A DNA stretch of 64,000 nucleotides from DASYXZ01 sp035308965 (GTDB taxonomy: Bacteria; Acidobacteriota; Terriglobia; UBA7540), in the NCBI GenBank assembly GCA_035308965.1, contig DATGFN010000065.1, forward strand, positions 186,001-250,000, read 5' to 3'. Below the pieces are notes generated by a model. It was given only the letters and a program-made list of their open reading frames with translations, searched no databases and had not been told where the DNA came from. The first letter of the stretch is position 1. Every line of letters starts with the position of its first letter. This document shows, one piece after another, positions 41,574 to 51,426 of the stretch. A program made the translations under genes and the position numbers.

Positions 41574-44500
41574 TTAAGCTGCTTTCCGCGGTAGTGGTTT
41601 CACCGGCGTCTCGACCGGCAAATCAAAATGCTGTTCGACGGCCTGGTACAGTTCGTCCGGCCGCACCGGCTTTGAGACGTAGCCGTCCATCCCCGCTTTC
41701 AGGCACCGTTCGGAATCCCCTTTCAAGGCATGTGCCGTAAGGGCCACGATGGGGAGATGCCGGCCCGACAGCCGCTCTCTTTCCCGAATTGCGGCGGTTG
41801 TTTCGTAACCATCCATGCGCGGCATCTGAACGTCAATCAGGATGAGGTCGAATCCGTCGAAGTTTGCCGCTTCCAGAATATCCAATGCTTCCCGCCCGTC
41901 GTTGGCGGTCACCACTTTGTGGCCTCGTTTTTCAAGCAATCGGACGGCGAGCCATTGATTGACGGGATTGTCCTCCGCCAGGAGGATGCGCAAAATGCGG
42001 CGCGACTCCCGAAGCGAGTGACGGGTGATTAATCCGCGCTCGCCTCCAGGTTGGGGATGACCAGCCAAGGCTGTGGTGATGGCCTGGCGAAGCTCAGTTT
42101 GCATAACAGGTTTTGCGAGATAGGCTTGCACACCTAACTTGCGGCAAAGGGCCGCGTCCCCGCGCTGACCGGCGGCGCTAAATACTATGATGGGCGTCAC
42201 GGCCAGGTTCGGGTCGTGCCGGATCATTTCCACCAATTCAAATCCATCCATGTCCGCCAAACTCGAATCGGTCAGGACGAGGGCGAAGGGATCACCGATT
42301 TCCCGTGCTTTGGACAGCGCGGCAAGTGCGGGCCGCGCACCCTTCACCGAGGTAGGGGCCATGAACCAACCTCGAAGGAGGCCTTCAAGCGGGCTCTGGC
42401 TTGCGGCGCTGTCATCAACGATCAGTACCGGCACGTTGGCAAGGTCGACTGGTTCGGGCGAAACCAATTTGGGAGCGGGCGCACCGGCCATCCCGAACTT
42501 GGCGGTGAAGTGGAAAGTGGTTCCCTTGCCTTGTTCACTTTCCACCCAGACGTGTCCACCCATCAACTCAACCAGCCGGGATGTAATCGTCAGCCCCAGC
42601 CCTGTTCCACCATACTTGCGCGTGGTGGAACTATCGGCCTGGGTAAACGCCTCAAAGATGAGTTCCCGCCGGTCGCTGGGAATGCCAATGCCTGTATCTC
42701 GGACCGAAAAATGCAAAACGACCCTGGCCGATGACGCGCCTTCGTATTCGACTCCCAGAACGACTTCGCCGCGCTCCGTGAACTTGATTGCGTTCCCCAT
42801 CAAATTAACGATGATCTGCCGCAACCGGGTAGGATCACCCACGAGCGTGGTGGGCACGGCCGGCGAAATTTCGAGCACTAATTTCAAACCCTTGTTGCGG
42901 GCTGTTAACGACAACAGCCTGCTCGCGTGCCCAAGACAGTCCGCGAGATTGAATTCGATCGGATCAAGTTCAAGTTTTCCCGCTTCGATTTTTGAAAAGT
43001 CCAGGATGTCGTTGATTAACTTCAAGAGTGAATCGGAAGAGGATTTGACGATTTCGAGGTACTCCCGCTGCTCAGAAGTAAGCGGAGTTTCCAGCGCAAG
43101 GTCGGTCATACCCATGATGCCGTTCATCGGAGTGCGAATCTCATGGCTCATGTTGGCAAGGAATTCGCTTTTGGCGCGATTGGCGGATTCGGCCGCCTCT
43201 TTGGCCTGGCGCAGGTCGGCTTCCGCGCGCTTGCGTTGCGTGATATCCAGAAATGTCACAACCGATCCAACCACGGTAGTCCCGCTCCGGACAGGATATG
43301 ACCAGTACTCGGCCGGAAAACACGTTCGGTCAGCCCGCCACAAAACCTCGTCGTCAAAGTGGCTGGCTTCATTCCTGCTAAATGCCTGATAAATCCTGCA
43401 TTCGTTCATGGGATACGCGGCGCCATCTGCCCGAGTGTGATGAATAAGGTCATGCATATTTTTGCCCAACAGGGCTTCCGGGTTCTCATAGCCCAGCATC
43501 CTCAGACACGCTGCGTTGGCAAAAGTGCACTTGCCGAGCGGATTGATACCGTATATCGCTTCGGCAGTGGAATCGAGAAGCAGCCGCACCCGCTCCTCGG
43601 AAGAGCGGAGGGCGCTTTCCGCGCGGGTGCGTTCCGTCACATCATGGCCAATGCAGCGGATGATGGACCTTTCCGGACCTTCCTGCCGCAATGAATTGTT
43701 GAATTCAATTATTTTTCTTTCCCCTCGGCGAGTTCTCACATTCAAAAGTCCGCCGGCCCGGCCCGATTTCCGAATGGCATCCAAGTAAGGTTTGATTTCG
43801 GGAAGATCCTTATCAAACATAAACTCCTTCAGGTCGTGCCCGACGAACTCCTCTTCCCGATCACACCCGAATATTCGCAAGGCGGAAACATTCGCGGTGA
43901 GAATTCTTCCGGTGAGGTCTTGAGTCCCGACGAAGATGCCGCTGTTTTCGACCAAGTCGCGATAGCGATCCTCGCTTTGTCGAAGCCCTGCAACCGCGTC
44001 TCGCCGCTCAGTCACCACGGCTCCCAGGATCATACCGGTCAGGCAAAGAGAAATTGTAAGAAGTTGCCATTTCTGAACAGTTTCCACACTGGCGGCAGTT
44101 ACCCGAAGCGCGACCATCAGAATGAGGCTAAAACCAAGAACCCCCACCGCTGCCCCGCGCACTCCGCGCCGAACCGCAATCCATATGATGGGGATAAAGG
44201 AGAGGTAGAGGGGTTGATAGAGGTACGCAACTCTTAATCCAAATACCAGCCAAAGCGCTGCCAGCAGGCCGGCGCACTGCAAAATCATTTCGAGAATTTC
44301 CATGCCGGTCAAGGTCCGCTGGTTTCCGGCCAATTTTTTTGCCGGCAACTGATTTCCTTTCATCCAAGCGCGAATGTGGGGCACAACGAAAACCAGCAGG
44401 AAAGGGGTCAGCGAGTTGATGGCCACCGCATCACCCAACCACCAGTTCGCAGTGGCGGCCAGATAATCGGACGATTTAACCGAACCGTCGAGCACATTGC

Positions 44501-44981
44501 ACGCGACTCCGAGGTTTGCAACCATCAGGGATCCGGCCAGGGTGGCGGGGACAAACCGGCCAACATCCTGCACGCGCCTGAAATTCATGTCCACCTTTAA
44601 CCACCCGCCCACCAAGGCGGCAGTGACCGAGTACCCGGCCGCAAAGCCGAGGGTGAGCGGAACATCGCTCCAGGATGAGGAGACCGACAAGTGATAATTC
44701 AGCGTCGCCGTGGCAATCGACGCGACGACGGCGGCGGGGGCATATTCCACCCCCAATCCCAGAAGCAGCGCCATGGTCAATCCGGTCGGCAAATACAAAG
44801 CGCTCATGCTGGGCCAGATTTGTGAATAGGTGGTGACGCGATCGAGCAAAACATACGCGCCAATGAATAGGGCGGCTACAATCCAGGTGCGCTTTCGGTC
44901 GAGTGCCCCTTGACCTCCGCCACCTCCTGGCGTGGCCGATTGAGGAGAAAGGTATTCGGAGTTCAAAGTTTCCGCTTTCAT
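41574..44981 (-). CDS. MASE1 hybrid histidine kinase: two PAS, HisKA, HATPase, two REC, no HPt
   Basis: 1135 residues from ATG 44981 (MKAETLNSEYLSP); fifteen upstream codons are in frame but without a ribosome site. MASE1 integral-membrane sensor with about eight helices (30-320), two PAS domains (335-455, 465-585), HisKA His613, HATPase (700-825), REC1 Asp905, REC2 Asp1050. It ends shortly after REC2 (VKPLPRKAA) and, unlike its two neighbours, lacks an HPt domain, so it may use an external HPt, possibly that of a neighbour. ITRHSLRES again joins the receivers. Confidence 0.92.
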   Translation of the reverse strand: MKAETLNSEYLSPQSATPGGGGGQGALDRKRTWIVAALFIGAYVLLDRVTTYSQIWPSMSALYLPTGLTMALLLGLGVEYAPAAVVASIATATLNYHLSVSSSWSDVPLTLGFAAGYSVTAALVGGWLKVDMNFRRVQDVGRFVPATLAGSLMVANLGVACNVLDGSVKSSDYLAATANWWLGDAVAINSLTPFLLVFVVPHIRAWMKGNQLPAKKLAGNQRTLTGMEILEMILQCAGLLAALWLVFGLRVAYLYQPLYLSFIPIIWIAVRRGVRGAAVGVLGFSLILMVALRVTAASVETVQKWQLLTISLCLTGMILGAVVTERRDAVAGLRQSEDRYRDLVENSGIFVGTQDLTGRILTANVSALRIFGCDREEEFVGHDLKEFMFDKDLPEIKPYLDAIRKSGRAGGLLNVRTRRGERKIIEFNNSLRQEGPERSIIRCIGHDVTERTRAESALRSSEERVRLLLDSTAEAIYGINPLGKCTFANAACLRMLGYENPEALLGKNMHDLIHHTRADGAAYPMNECRIYQAFSRNEASHFDDEVLWRADRTCFPAEYWSYPVRSGTTVVGSVVTFLDITQRKRAEADLRQAKEAAESANRAKSEFLANMSHEIRTPMNGIMGMTDLALETPLTSEQREYLEIVKSSSDSLLKLINDILDFSKIEAGKLELDPIEFNLADCLGHASRLLSLTARNKGLKLVLEISPAVPTTLVGDPTRLRQIIVNLMGNAIKFTERGEVVLGVEYEGASSARVVLHFSVRDTGIGIPSDRRELIFEAFTQADSSTTRKYGGTGLGLTITSRLVELMGGHVWVESEQGKGTTFHFTAKFGMAGAPAPKLVSPEPVDLANVPVLIVDDSAASQSPLEGLLRGWFMAPTSVKGARPALAALSKAREIGDPFALVLTDSSLADMDGFELVEMIRHDPNLAVTPIIVFSAAGQRGDAALCRKLGVQAYLAKPVMQTELRQAITTALAGHPQPGGERGLITRHSLRESRRILRILLAEDNPVNQWLAVRLLEKRGHKVVTANDGREALDILEAANFDGFDLILIDVQMPRMDGYETTAAIRERERLSGRHLPIVALTAHALKGDSERCLKAGMDGYVSKPVRPDELYQAVEQHFDLPVETPVKPLPRKAA

Positions 44982-45237
44982 TTTTATTGAGTAGGCCAGC
45001 TCAAGCCCTACTACGCATAGTCGCACGCTGGGCCACCCAGATTATTCACCCCTGGATATTTCGACCCTTTCGCTTTCGGCCATTAGGGTAATTTTGTGGT
45101 TAACTCGAAGATTACGCGGGGGGCGGCACGTCATGAGCAGGGCGAGCCACAATTGTTTGAATTCTCATGGCGAGGCGCCGCTCACAATTCATGCGCAAGG
45201 TGGGAAATGCTGGGAATTGCCAATTCCCTTGCCCGCC

Positions 45238-46356
45238 TCAGGCGGCCAATGGAGTATCCATGATGCCCGAATCGGGCGGGCGGATGGTGGCTCGACTGGC
45301 GGCGGCGTGGGATCGAATTTCCTGCCAGGTGATCTCCGGGATGTTGAGAAAAATACGAACCACTTGGGGATCGAACTGCCGGCCGCCCTCGTTCTTGATT
45401 TCGGACGTCGCTTTGGTAAAGGACATTGCGCGGCGATAGGGCCGGTCGGACGTCATGGCATCAAGGGTATCGGCGACGGCGAAGATTCGGGCGCCCAGCG
45501 GAATTTCCTCTCCCACCAGGCCCTGCGGGTAGCCTGTCCCGTCATAGCGCTCCTGATGGGCCAGGACTATTTCCGCCGCCCCCGCCAGAAAGGAGATGCG
45601 ACTTACCAACTCGTAGCCAACGCGCGCGTGCGTTTCCATCGTCGCGCGTTCTTCGCTGGTCAGCCGGCCAGGTTTTAAAAGGATTGAATCCGGGATGCCG
45701 ATTTTTCCAATGTCGTGCATATAAGAACCGCGCGCAATCTGCTTGAGTTGTTCGGGGGTGCAACCATAGGCCTTCGCAATCTCGAGGCAATAATGGCTGA
45801 CCCGGCGCGAATGTCCTCCCGTCTCATTGTCGCGAAGATCCAGCGCCGCTCCCAGGGCTTCGAGCGTGTCATCGTAAGTCAGCTCGATGCGTCTCATCGC
45901 CGTCCGTAGTTGCGAAGTCCGTTTTTCCACCATCTCTTCCAAAGACAGCCGATATCTTTCCACTTCAAGTTCGAGCCGCTTTTTGTTAAGCGCCCTTTCC
46001 ACACTCATAACCAGACTGTCCAATCGAAAGGGCTTCACCAGATAATCGTCGGCGCCCCGCTTCATGGCGTCGATGCCCACGTGGATGTCATCCACTCCGG
46101 TGATCACCAAATAGGCCGATCGTGGATTTTTCTTTCGAGCTTCCTCAATTAGTTGCAAGCCCGACATTCCCGGCATCTGTAAATCGGTGATCAAGATGTC
46201 AAAGGCTTTCGTCTCGCACGCCGCCAGTGCCTCTTCCGGGTTGGAATAGCTGACGCACGAAAACCCCTCATGACGGAGTTTATCGCCGATCAATTGGTTG
46301 ATCCCCGGGTCGTCATCCACGGCCAGCACGTTTCCCCGTGTGTTTTCAGGAGCCAT
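45238..46356 (-). CDS. Response regulator with HD-GYP domain (probable c-di-GMP phosphodiesterase)
   Basis: 372 residues. REC (1-125) with D14-D15-D16 and phospho-Asp58 in LITDLQMPGMSG; coiled-coil linker (125-160); HD-GYP domain with His214-Asp215 in YMHDIGKIGIPD, HQERYDGTGYPQGL (about 267-280) and ARIFAVADTLDAMTSDRPYR. Such proteins hydrolyse c-di-GMP under control of phosphorylation. Oriented with the hybrid kinases and 256 bases upstream of them; together with the REC-PilZ protein it points to a local c-di-GMP circuit. Confidence 0.93.
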   Translation of the reverse strand: MAPENTRGNVLAVDDDPGINQLIGDKLRHEGFSCVSYSNPEEALAACETKAFDILITDLQMPGMSGLQLIEEARKKNPRSAYLVITGVDDIHVGIDAMKRGADDYLVKPFRLDSLVMSVERALNKKRLELEVERYRLSLEEMVEKRTSQLRTAMRRIELTYDDTLEALGAALDLRDNETGGHSRRVSHYCLEIAKAYGCTPEQLKQIARGSYMHDIGKIGIPDSILLKPGRLTSEERATMETHARVGYELVSRISFLAGAAEIVLAHQERYDGTGYPQGLVGEEIPLGARIFAVADTLDAMTSDRPYRRAMSFTKATSEIKNEGGRQFDPQVVRIFLNIPEITWQEIRSHAAASRATIRPPDSGIMDTPLAA

Positions 46357-46546
46357 CGTTTTAGTCCACCTTAGGCATGGAATCGGGGGATGACAATATA
46401 TCCCCGGTTTGTCTATCGGTGGGATGAATCGGGAGGATGAACTTTTTTAGGGGCCGTCGCCCGCAATTCAAGGGCGGCGTACGCGACTTAAGCTGTCCGT
46501 AAAAAAGAGGAAGCTGAATATGACCGTAGTGCGAAGGCGGATGCCC

Positions 46547-47290
46547 TCAGGAATGGCGCAACCATCGCACGAGGTTATTGAAGATCTTCAATCCATCCTG
46601 GGAATAATGGGCGCGCAAGGACGCACGTTCCGGGTGGGGCATGAGTCCGAGCACCATTCCCGTCTCGTCCGTGATCCCTGCAACCGATCCGGGCGCGCCA
46701 TTGGGGTTTTCAGGGTATTGCGCCGTAGGTTTCCCTTCCCAGTCGGCAAACCGGAAGGCCACGCGTATGGATGTGGCGCTGGATGTTGCGCAGAATAATG
46801 GCCTTCCCTCGCCGTGAGCGGTGGGCATGGCAAGAACCTCGTCGGCCAGCGACTCCGTCCATAACGTTTTTTCTGGAGACACCGCCAATCTGATTTTGCG
46901 ATCCTCGAACCTGGCCGACTGGTTATCCAGCAGGGCCAGGGCGCACTTCCCCGGTGTGCGCCCGGGTAAAATTCCCGCCTCGGCCAGGACCTGGAATCCA
47001 TTGCAAATTCCCATCAAGGGTTTGCGCGCATCGAGGAACTTAACCAATTGATCTTGAAGTCTTGCCACCAGCATGGTGGCGAAAATCCTGCCCGCCCCCA
47101 AGTGGTCGCCATAACTAAATCCCCCCGGGATGACCGCGGCTTGATAATCCGCCAGCTCTCTTCGACTCTCGAATAAATCGCGCAGGACTACGACTTCGCT
47201 TTTCCCACCCGCCAGCTCAATGGCGGCCGCGGTTTCTTCATGGCAATTGGTGCCGGGGGCGTAGAGGATGGCGGTGACAGCCTGCCTCAT
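46547..47290 (-). CDS. purQ: Phosphoribosylformylglycinamidine synthase, glutaminase subunit PurQ
   Basis: 247 residues. Class I glutamine amidotransferase supplying ammonia to PurL for FGAM formation in purine synthesis. Nucleophile Cys96 in GICNGFQVL, His219 and Glu221 in LMPHPERA; N-terminal PGTNCHEET and IPGGFSYGDHLGAG are PurQ-specific. The start overlaps the purL stop by four bases (ATGA), so translation is coupled and the subunits are made in proportion. Confidence 0.96.
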   Translation of the reverse strand: MRQAVTAILYAPGTNCHEETAAAIELAGGKSEVVVLRDLFESRRELADYQAAVIPGGFSYGDHLGAGRIFATMLVARLQDQLVKFLDARKPLMGICNGFQVLAEAGILPGRTPGKCALALLDNQSARFEDRKIRLAVSPEKTLWTESLADEVLAMPTAHGEGRPLFCATSSATSIRVAFRFADWEGKPTAQYPENPNGAPGSVAGITDETGMVLGLMPHPERASLRAHYSQDGLKIFNNLVRWLRHS

Positions 47291-50163
47291 TCGACCACCT
47301 CACGAAATGCCGTGCTCCAGTCCAGGGCCAGCGCGGCAATGGAATCCTGCCAGAAGATACTCTCAGCGGCGCGAAGCTTTAAGGTGGGCTCATCAAGAAC
47401 TTCGCCCAGGTGCGTGCGGGCGACGCCCTTGGGAAACTCTTCACTCTTCATGTCTGCAGGAACCTCGAGGATCACTGAACCAATGAACTCACCAAATACC
47501 AGACCGTCTCTTCGTGGTTTAACCTTCCGGGGATCGGGCACTCTTTTCCCCGCCTTAAGCTCCCAGCGTTCGGAAAATTTTTCAATCCCCTTCCCCGTCT
47601 CAATCAAATCCATACTTGCCCCCAAGCCCGACCCGTACGCCGCTTCGAACAGGCGGAGCGCGATGCCTCCCTCTCCAACCGCCGAACCCGAGACGTATTT
47701 CCCTTCTTGATGGAGCCGATGAATGGCGTCCCACAAGTGGATGATGGATTTAGTGGGTCCCGGATCGTACAACCGGTCGCCTCGTTGGCCGTAACTATCG
47801 GCATACACGGAGCCGGCCAGATACGATGGGTCGATGCCTCCTAACAGAACCAGTTTGTTGCCTGCCCGCTTGAATTCCTTGGTGACGATTTTGGTCACGT
47901 CCGGAATTCGCCCGAGGGTGGCGACGGCAAGGGTCATGGGCACATCAATTTTGCGGTCACCCGATTCGAGAGTTCCCGAGCTTGAGTCTTTGCCGGAAAT
48001 AAACGGCACGCCGATGGCCACCGAAAAATCCGCGATGGTATCCACCATCTCTCTCAAGTCCCAGGCCACGCCGGGCCGAACTTTGGGAGTATAAAAGTTA
48101 TCGCAAAGGGCCATCTCGCGAAAGTCGGCGCCCGCCACCACCGCTTTGGTAATGGCCTCAATGATCATCAGGCGGGCCATTTGCGCGGGATCGATATCGC
48201 CGTAAAAAGGATTTATGGCAATCGTGGTGATCACGCCGTAAAGTTTGGCATACAGAGGAGCCGAGACGGCGATGTTGGTTGGCATTTGATGATTCCGTCC
48301 GCCGTAAGGTCCCACCGCTGTCCTGCCCTGCACCGTCGTGTCAAAACGCGAGCCGGCGGCGCTCTGATCACAACAATGGTAATGCGAAAGAACGCGTTGA
48401 AAGGCGGCGCCCCATTCCTCCTGGGTGTGCGGCTCCGGAATATCCAGCAACTTCGTCTCACGCCGGGGCTCCGCCTCTTCCAGCGGCTCAACCGGGCACG
48501 CACTCCAAAGAAACGTCATATCAAGGTTCACCACTTGGCGGCCCCGCCAGAGCGCCTCGAGCCTCTTGGTGTCGGTGAAGTGGCCGAGTACGCAATGCCC
48601 CACTTCGTACCGGTCAAGAATCTCCTCTGCTTCGCTAAGTCTTGGCGGAGGCACGGCCAGCAACATTCGCTCCTGTGATTCGGACAGCAGAATTTCCCAT
48701 GCGGTCAGGCTCTGGTCCTTCAGAGGCACGGCGTCCAGATTGATGGCCACTCCCGTCTCGGCCCCCATCTCTCCGACCGCGCAGGAAATGCCACCGGCGC
48801 CCAGGTCGGTGATGGCGCGAATACAATCCGCATCCCGCAAAACCGGAATGGCCGAGGTGAATTTCCGTTCCGTGATGGGATGGCCGATCTGCACCGCGGC
48901 GGATTCCCTTTCGATTGTCTCGCCCGTCATCCCGGTGGAACTGGCGGTGGCCCCGTGAATTCCGTCGCGACCCGTCTCGCCGCCAATCAAAAGTGCCACA
49001 TCGCCCGGTTGCGGAGCGTCCTTGAGCGCGTACGCCTTCGGGATCAGGCCAATGGAGTGGCCGAGGGCGAGACACTTGGCGTAGCCCGGATGCCGTTTGT
49101 AAATAGGGTGCATCATGGGAATGCCCATCGGATTGGTGTAATAAGCCGTGGCGCGAATGGATTCCGTCACCAGCAATTGCGGATGAATGGCCCCGGGCGG
49201 GACCGCGTCTTCCGGCATGCGCGGGTCCATGGTGCCCATGATGGTGGTGCCGCCGATGGGATAGGCGCCTTTGCCAAATCCCAGTGTGTCTCGAATCACG
49301 CCACCATGCTTGGTGGCCACGCCTCCGAAAGGAGCAATTGAACTGGGAAAATTATGCGTCTCGCCTTTGATGGTCACCACCCATCCATCGTAGAACTCAA
49401 TGCCGCCGGCGTTGTCTTTAAACACCGAAACTATCAGAGGATGGTGGATGCGCTCCGTAGCTTTGGTCAGACGCTTAAGCAATCCCAAACTTTTCCAGGT
49501 GGTGTGGTAGCAGTGGTCGCTCCAGGTCTGCACCAAAATTTCAAGTTCCGCGTCGGTCAGCACTCGGCCGCGCGACCTTTCCTGCGCCTGTATCACCCGC
49601 ATCTGCGCCAGAGGCGCGTACCATGAGCGCGCACGCGAAAGGGCGATCAACTGCTCGTCATTCAATAGAGCCAGGGCGATTGAAATGACAGGGTCAGGCT
49701 TGCCGGAAGGGCGCAAGGTAACGGGCGCCTCTCCGGGCTCACACACCCGTTCCACAACTTTATTGTAGAGAAACCGGGAGGCGATTTTTCGCGCACTTTC
49801 TTCTTCCAATCCCACAAATTGATACCGCTTGCTGAGACGGGCGAATTCCAGCCCATTTTCTCCCAGGGCGCGAGCGCCGGCAAGAATCGACGGCGTTTCC
49901 GGATCAGTGACGGCGGGACGGTAGGCGATTTCAATCACCGGCCCAGAGTTAGGATTGAGTTGGGAAAGCGGCGAAGTCACCTGATAGAGCGGGTTGGCCA
50001 GGAGCGGAAGCAGCCTTTCCAATACAATGCTGCCCTCCAGCCAATAAACCCTCTCGATGACCAGATTTGTTAACCCGGAATGACCGTGGCGGTGGAAAAA
50101 TGCGAGCCAACTGCGCGCTTCCGCGTCGTCATTCGAAAGGGTATAAAATCTTTGAATGGGCAT
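47287..50163 (-). CDS. purL: Phosphoribosylformylglycinamidine synthase PurL with fused PurS-like N-terminus
   Basis: 958 residues, longer than free-standing small PurL (about 740) because of an N-terminal ~180-residue PurS-like region with separate motifs, yet lacking the glutaminase domain, which is PurQ next door. ATP-dependent conversion of FGAR to FGAM. Visible: WSDHCYHTTWKS, KGETHNFPSSIAPFGGVATKHGG, LGAGGISCAVGEMG, FISGKDSS and LLGGIDP. ATG 50163 is preferred over a TTG six bases upstream. A promoter at 50172-50199 would start transcription at the start codon. Confidence 0.94.
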   Translation of the reverse strand: MPIQRFYTLSNDDAEARSWLAFFHRHGHSGLTNLVIERVYWLEGSIVLERLLPLLANPLYQVTSPLSQLNPNSGPVIEIAYRPAVTDPETPSILAGARALGENGLEFARLSKRYQFVGLEEESARKIASRFLYNKVVERVCEPGEAPVTLRPSGKPDPVISIALALLNDEQLIALSRARSWYAPLAQMRVIQAQERSRGRVLTDAELEILVQTWSDHCYHTTWKSLGLLKRLTKATERIHHPLIVSVFKDNAGGIEFYDGWVVTIKGETHNFPSSIAPFGGVATKHGGVIRDTLGFGKGAYPIGGTTIMGTMDPRMPEDAVPPGAIHPQLLVTESIRATAYYTNPMGIPMMHPIYKRHPGYAKCLALGHSIGLIPKAYALKDAPQPGDVALLIGGETGRDGIHGATASSTGMTGETIERESAAVQIGHPITERKFTSAIPVLRDADCIRAITDLGAGGISCAVGEMGAETGVAINLDAVPLKDQSLTAWEILLSESQERMLLAVPPPRLSEAEEILDRYEVGHCVLGHFTDTKRLEALWRGRQVVNLDMTFLWSACPVEPLEEAEPRRETKLLDIPEPHTQEEWGAAFQRVLSHYHCCDQSAAGSRFDTTVQGRTAVGPYGGRNHQMPTNIAVSAPLYAKLYGVITTIAINPFYGDIDPAQMARLMIIEAITKAVVAGADFREMALCDNFYTPKVRPGVAWDLREMVDTIADFSVAIGVPFISGKDSSSGTLESGDRKIDVPMTLAVATLGRIPDVTKIVTKEFKRAGNKLVLLGGIDPSYLAGSVYADSYGQRGDRLYDPGPTKSIIHLWDAIHRLHQEGKYVSGSAVGEGGIALRLFEAAYGSGLGASMDLIETGKGIEKFSERWELKAGKRVPDPRKVKPRRDGLVFGEFIGSVILEVPADMKSEEFPKGVARTHLGEVLDEPTLKLRAAESIFWQDSIAALALDWSTAFREVVE

Positions 50164-50171
50164 GCGCAAGC

Positions 50172-50199
50172 ATTATATCTGGAATCTTGCGGACGGCAA
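50172..50199 (-). promoter_or_regulatory. Promoter of purLQ, suggesting a leaderless transcript
   Basis: Minus strand TTGCCG (50194-50199) and a perfect TATAAT (50172-50177) are 16 bases apart. Transcription would begin around 50164-50166, at or within a few bases of the ATG at 50163, and no Shine-Dalgarno is present. The remainder of 50200-50576 shows no convincing gene. Confidence 0.5.
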
Positions 50200-50576
50200 T
50201 AAGCCGGTCCTGTGGATTTTCGAGTGCCCAGTTGCGGCCTGATGGGCGCCATTGCCGTTGTTCGCCTGCTCCCCAACCACTCGCGTCCATGATACGCCAA
50301 GCCCGTCTTAATGCGGGGCGCTCCATCGCCGTTTCATAGTTGGCTTGCAACCCGACTGCATTGGAGCGCATGGCCACCATCCGACTAACCTACTCTACGT
50401 TATTTGTTCGATGCGAAGAAAGATGATACTCTCGTTGTACGGCATATCGAATGTACTGACGCTCTCATTTACGCCTTGGGAAACGGTCGCAAAGCGGGCA
50501 AGCAGCAGTCGGGCCATAGCGATTCGAGGACCTGCTAGGACTTTAGGGTCGGCGGGAACTCAGAGAGGAGGGGAAA

Positions 50577-51296
50577 ATGAAAAAGGCTTGGGTTCTTTTT
50601 GTACTTTGCATTGCGGTGTTCGCTTGTCCAAAGTTGGAGAGCTTCGCTAGCGTGACCGGCTCATTATTGACCTATTCCGGTCCTACCGTCCCATGCGGCT
50701 CTGGGGGCACGCTCTACCGGAACCTGACATCTCACCGAATGAATTTTGAGCTAGAGCTTGACATCAGTTCTCGGAATATCAATTTCTCGTGCAGCAGCAC
50801 GTCCGTATCGTGGGTCGATGCGCAAGGCCACCCCCAGACCTTAACAGTGAATAAGGGATTCACAACCGTGGTCGCCACATCGCTTCCACCTGGTGGAACG
50901 ATGACTTGGGTTACGCCTCCCGATGCTACACAGGTTGGGTTCATATGGGTGTTGCAAAGGGACCAGGCAACGGGTGCCAGTTCTAATACCGGAGAGTTTG
51001 GGCAATGCGGGTCTAGCGGTTCGATTTACTCAAACCTGACGAATCATCCGATTGAATTGAACTTTGCTGTATCTGGGCCAAGCACGTGCCAGGCTTCGCT
51101 CTCCTGGACCGATACCACCGGCCATACCCAAACTCTAGATGCGGGCCTCGATACAACCGAGGGCGTTAGCACATCACTTCCCGCCAATGGGACAATCACT
51201 TGGACCACCACCGAAGGTATCGCAACTGATGGTTTTGTTTCTTATGTCGAACAAGTGCCCGACATTGGAAATGGAAGCGCGGATCCTAAGAAATGA
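50577..51296 (+). CDS. Secreted protein with two tandem ~75-residue repeats
   Basis: 239 residues, preceded by GAGAGGAGGGG. Signal peptide MKKAWVLFVLCIAVFACPK...SFA. The mature part is two homologous units: the first from CGSGGTLYRNLTSHRMNFEL to SLPPGGTMTWVTPP, the second from CGSSGSIYSNLTNHPIELNF to SLPANGTITWTTTEG. Each has G-x-x-Y/L-x-N-L-T, a C-x-x-x-x-S-W pair, a G-H-x-Q-T-L turn and S-L-P-x-G-x-x-x-W, consistent with small beta-sandwich domains held by a disulfide. Function unknown; extracellular. No co-transcribed neighbour. Confidence 0.8.
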   Translation: MKKAWVLFVLCIAVFACPKLESFASVTGSLLTYSGPTVPCGSGGTLYRNLTSHRMNFELELDISSRNINFSCSSTSVSWVDAQGHPQTLTVNKGFTTVVATSLPPGGTMTWVTPPDATQVGFIWVLQRDQATGASSNTGEFGQCGSSGSIYSNLTNHPIELNFAVSGPSTCQASLSWTDTTGHTQTLDAGLDTTEGVSTSLPANGTITWTTTEGIATDGFVSYVEQVPDIGNGSADPKK

Positions 51297-51310
51297 ACCG
51301 GCGGGTGGTG

Positions 51311-51343
51311 CAGACATCCCTGTGTTCTTCGTCGGGATGTCTG
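51311..51343. repeat. REP-like palindrome next to a RAYT remnant
   Basis: CAGACATCCC (51311-51320) and GGGATGTCTG (51334-51343) form a perfect 10-bp stem with a 13-base loop, preceded by GGGTGGTG. A second small palindrome, TCCCGC-AAA-GCGGGA, is at 51362-51376. Such palindromes commonly border REP-associated tyrosine transposase genes. Confidence 0.65.
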
Positions 51344-51426
51344 AGCCGGTAGCGCGTCCCGTCCCGCAAAGCGGGATCCGCGTTCTTTGGATAGCAATCC
51401 TCGTCACCACGACGTATTCTACCGCC

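Noticed and set aside
50129..50380. Minus-strand frame of about 83 codons overlapping the purL start
   Set aside because: It has no ribosome-binding site or domain, overlaps the purL promoter and start in another frame, and looks like chance.
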